Source: Betaproteobacteria bacterium UBA6904
GTDB taxonomy: Bacteria > Pseudomonadota > Gammaproteobacteria > Burkholderiales > SG8-39
DNA length: 6,842 nucleotides
NCBI GenBank assembly: GCA_002451175.1
Contig: DKBI01000310.1
Coordinates: 1-6,842 of the forward strand
Reading direction: 5' to 3'
The translations under genes and the position numbers were made by a program. Below, piece after piece: positions 6,113 to 6,842 of the stretch; within the stretch, counting starts at the first letter, position 1, and each line of letters opens with the position of its first letter. The notes beneath the pieces were generated by a model that saw only the letters and a list, made by a program, of their open reading frames with translations, was not told the DNA's origin and did no database searches.

Positions 6113-6502
6113 TTAGAACGTCCAGACCTGTCCCTCGCTCGCCTCGTCGAGGAATTTCGTCAGTCCCATGGCTTCGCCGATGTACGGCTCGATGTCCGCG
6201 GCGTCATAGCCGAGGAGGTCCATCGCCATCGAGCAGGGGTGAATCTTCGCCTCGCCGAGCTCGACCGCCTGCTCGAACAACTGGCGGAACGGGGGCGCGC
6301 CCTTCTGCAGCATGAGGCGGCCGAATTCGCCCTCGCTCGGCGCGGCCGTGATGGTTCCCTTGCGGAACTGGGCGAGCGCGTTCATGGACAGGAACACCGT
6401 GACGGCATGACCGCTCACCGCGCCGACGGACGCGATCATCGCGGCCATCTGCAGCCGCTCCAGGGAACCCGACACGATCAGGATGCTGATGCGATTGCTC
6501 AT
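6113..6502 (-). CDS. DsrE/DsrF/DrsH-like sulfur-relay protein
   Basis: 129-residue DsrE-superfamily protein, closest by motif recall to the DrsE_2-type subgroup. It opens with a beta-strand/loop ISILIVSGSLERLQMA. Its single cysteine is Cys90 in KIHPCSMAMDLLG, where the family carries its sulfur-accepting thiol, and it ends with GLTKFLDEASEGQVWTF. The middle (residues 32-40) is moderately hydrophobic but too short and interrupted to call a membrane anchor, unlike membrane-linked DsrE2 proteins. The start chosen is the ATG at 6500-6502, with GGAGGAG 6 bases upstream; an in-frame TTG at 6541 would add 13 residues, has no ribosome site and would fall in the promoter. As first gene of the operon it probably exchanges sulfane sulfur with TusA downstream. 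Assignment to a named subtype (DsrE, DsrE2, DsrE3) is not safe from one sequence. Confidence 0.8.
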   Translation of the reverse strand: MSNRISILIVSGSLERLQMAAMIASVGAVSGHAVTVFLSMNALAQFRKGTITAAPSEGEFGRLMLQKGAPPFRQLFEQAVELGEAKIHPCSMAMDLLGYDAADIEPYIGEAMGLTKFLDEASEGQVWTF

Positions 6503-6508
6503 CCGGCG

Positions 6509-6515
6509 CTCCTCC
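6509..6515 (-). promoter_or_regulatory. ribosome binding site fixing the dsrE-like start
   Basis: GGAGGAG on the minus strand, 6 bases before the ATG at 6502. It is the strongest such site in the window and decides against the upstream in-frame TTG at 6541. Confidence 0.75.
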
Positions 6516-6555
6516 GGCAGACGCGGTGCACGATGCGCCAACTTAGATCAATTGC

Positions 6556-6565
6556 CCTCGCGAGG
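6556..6565. repeat. 10-bp perfect palindrome in operon promoter
   Basis: CCTCGCGAGG is a perfect palindrome between the FNR-like box and the proposed transcript start. It may be an operator half or chance in GC-rich DNA; no known regulator is recognised. Confidence 0.25.
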
Positions 6566-6577
6566 CGACCCTGCGGC

Positions 6578-6591
6578 TTGACGCGCATCAA
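6578..6591. promoter_or_regulatory. FNR/Anr-type binding site upstream of the sulfur operon
   Basis: The 14-mer reads TTGAC-GCGC-ATCAA on the plus strand (TTGAT-GCGC-GTCAA on the minus strand), matching 9 of the 10 defined positions of the FNR/Anr/Dnr consensus TTGAT-N4-ATCAA. It lies 75 bp upstream of the dsrE-like start. With the weak -10 proposed at 6547-6542 its centre falls near -49; with a GGCAAT element at 6556-6551 it falls near -40. The second is close to the classical activator position of -41.5. No regulator gene is in the window, so which family member binds is unknown. Confidence 0.55.
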
Positions 6592-6623
6592 CGCGCGCCA
6601 TGTTGCTGCGCTGCGCTATCAAT

Positions 6624-6637
6624 GCGACTGATGTCGC
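6624..6637 (-). terminator. short stem-loop at the vanZ-like stop (weak terminator candidate)
   Basis: A 5-bp stem GCGAC/GTCGC with a 4-nt loop begins within the last base of the vanZ-like stop codon. It has no T-tract, so it may not insulate the sulfur operon from upstream transcription. Confidence 0.2.
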
Positions 6638-6842
6638 TATCGCGGGCGCTGCGGGAAAGGGATGAAGATCGCTGCGCACCAGCCGAGCAGCACGCCGACG
6701 GTGTTCGCCACCATGTCGAGCAGCTCGAAACTGCGGTAGCCGGTAGCGCCCTGAATGAATTCGATGCCGACGCCCATGGCGACGAAGGCTGCAGCGAGCG
6801 CTACGCGCGTTGGCTTCCTTACATAGAGCTTACAAAACCAGA
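6637..6842 (-). CDS. VanZ-like membrane protein, 5' end outside window
   Basis: C-terminal 67 residues of a reading frame that enters from the right edge and stops with TAG at 6637-6639. The visible sequence contains the VanZ-family signature IEFIQGATGYRSFELLDMVA followed by NTVGVLLGW, with a hydrophobic helix before it (ALAAAFVAMGVG) and one after (NTVGVLLGWCAAIFI). It ends in a proline/arginine tail (PFPQRPR). VanZ-like proteins are small polytopic membrane proteins, usually about 110-130 residues in proteobacteria. Most have no known role, and resistance to teicoplanin applies only to the enterococcal name-giver. About half of the protein is therefore missing. The bases nearest the window edge, encoding WFCKLYVRK, are less GC-rich than the rest. 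It runs in the same direction as the sulfur operon, 134 bp upstream of it. Confidence 0.75.
   Translation of the reverse strand, partial: WFCKLYVRKPTRVALAAAFVAMGVGIEFIQGATGYRSFELLDMVANTVGVLLGWCAAIFIPFPQRPR

Larger units (their letters stand above)
6503..6636 (-). promoter_or_regulatory. leader/promoter region of the dsrE-tusA-sqr-DUF1641 operon
   Basis: The 134 bp between the vanZ-like stop and the dsrE-like start are clearly less GC-rich than the genes around them. They contain, in transcription order, an isolated TTGAT (6622-6618), the FNR-like palindrome (6591-6578), a 10-bp palindrome (6565-6556), a further TTGAT (6551-6547) and the ribosome site. A -10-like TCTAAG at 6547-6542 matches 4 of 6 positions and would place the transcript start near 6535. 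No convincing -35 or sigma-54 element was found. The downstream operon genes have gaps of only 11-33 bp, so this is the likely single promoter. Confidence 0.5.

Noticed and set aside
4755..6116. Long plus-strand open frame (453 codons) antisense to sqr and tusA
   Set aside because: Composition is rich in Ala, His, Arg, Leu and Val with no recognisable motif. It is the expected antisense shadow of GC-rich codon use, and the minus-strand genes carry clear family motifs and ribosome sites.
6503..6541. N-terminal extension of the dsrE-like protein from a TTG at 6541
   Set aside because: No ribosome site precedes it, while the ATG at 6502 has GGAGGAG at ideal distance; the extension would also overlap the proposed promoter.
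6503..6636. Sigma-54 (-24/-12) promoter expected for FisR-controlled sqr operons
   Set aside because: GG and GC dinucleotides occur, but none with the required 10-bp separation in a good context; the best candidate near 6531-6544 has 8 bp between them.
1..6842. CRISPR arrays, insertion sequences, tRNA or rRNA genes, attachment sites
   Set aside because: No array-like direct repeats, transposase motifs, terminal inverted repeats or RNA gene signatures were seen; genes are tightly packed with uniform composition.

Overview
This is a very GC-rich (about 70% by eye), gene-dense proteobacterial segment. Codon choice, GTG starts overlapping stop codons (GTGA junctions) and the gene families present suggest a beta- or gammaproteobacterium able to oxidise reduced sulfur. 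The taxon is an inference; no marker gene in the window fixes it.

Layout. (1) 1-1620, plus strand: the 3' two thirds of an O-acetylhomoserine sulfhydrylase (metY type), translationally coupled to an alpha/beta hydrolase. (2) 1651-2988, minus strand: a complete MATE-family multidrug efflux protein, convergent with the hydrolase. (3) 3018-4069, plus strand: a coupled lrgA-lrgB (cidA-cidB-like) pair, diverging from the MATE gene across only 29 bp. (4) 4078-6502, minus strand: a compact four-gene sulfur operon, in transcription order a DsrE/DsrF-like protein, a TusA-like sulfur carrier, a sulfide:quinone oxidoreductase (SQR)-type flavoprotein and a DUF1641 protein. (5) 6503-6636: the 134-bp leader/promoter region of that operon, holding a near-perfect FNR-type box. 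(6) 6637-6842, minus strand: the C-terminal part of a VanZ-like membrane protein that runs off the window.

How the genes fit together. The operon is the centre of interest. SQR would oxidise sulfide to protein-bound polysulfide at the membrane and pass electrons to quinone. TusA and the DsrE-like protein are thiol carriers that could take up the resulting sulfane sulfur in the cytoplasm. The DUF1641 protein is a soluble helical protein of unknown role, directly downstream of sqr. No persulfide dioxygenase, rhodanese, Hdr-like or Dsr enzyme lies in the window, so where the sulfur goes next is not visible. The FNR-like box suggests control by oxygen or a related redox signal. MetY (sulfide assimilation into homocysteine) also consumes sulfide, but it is about 3 kb away, on the other strand and separated by unrelated genes, so any link is only thematic.

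The least ordinary observations are: the DUF1641 protein contains an ungapped 60-residue internal duplication; the SQR-like enzyme keeps only two of the three classical SQR cysteines; the operon promoter carries the FNR-like palindrome; and both convergent gene junctions hold a 6-bp GC stem with a 3-nt loop and no T-tract.
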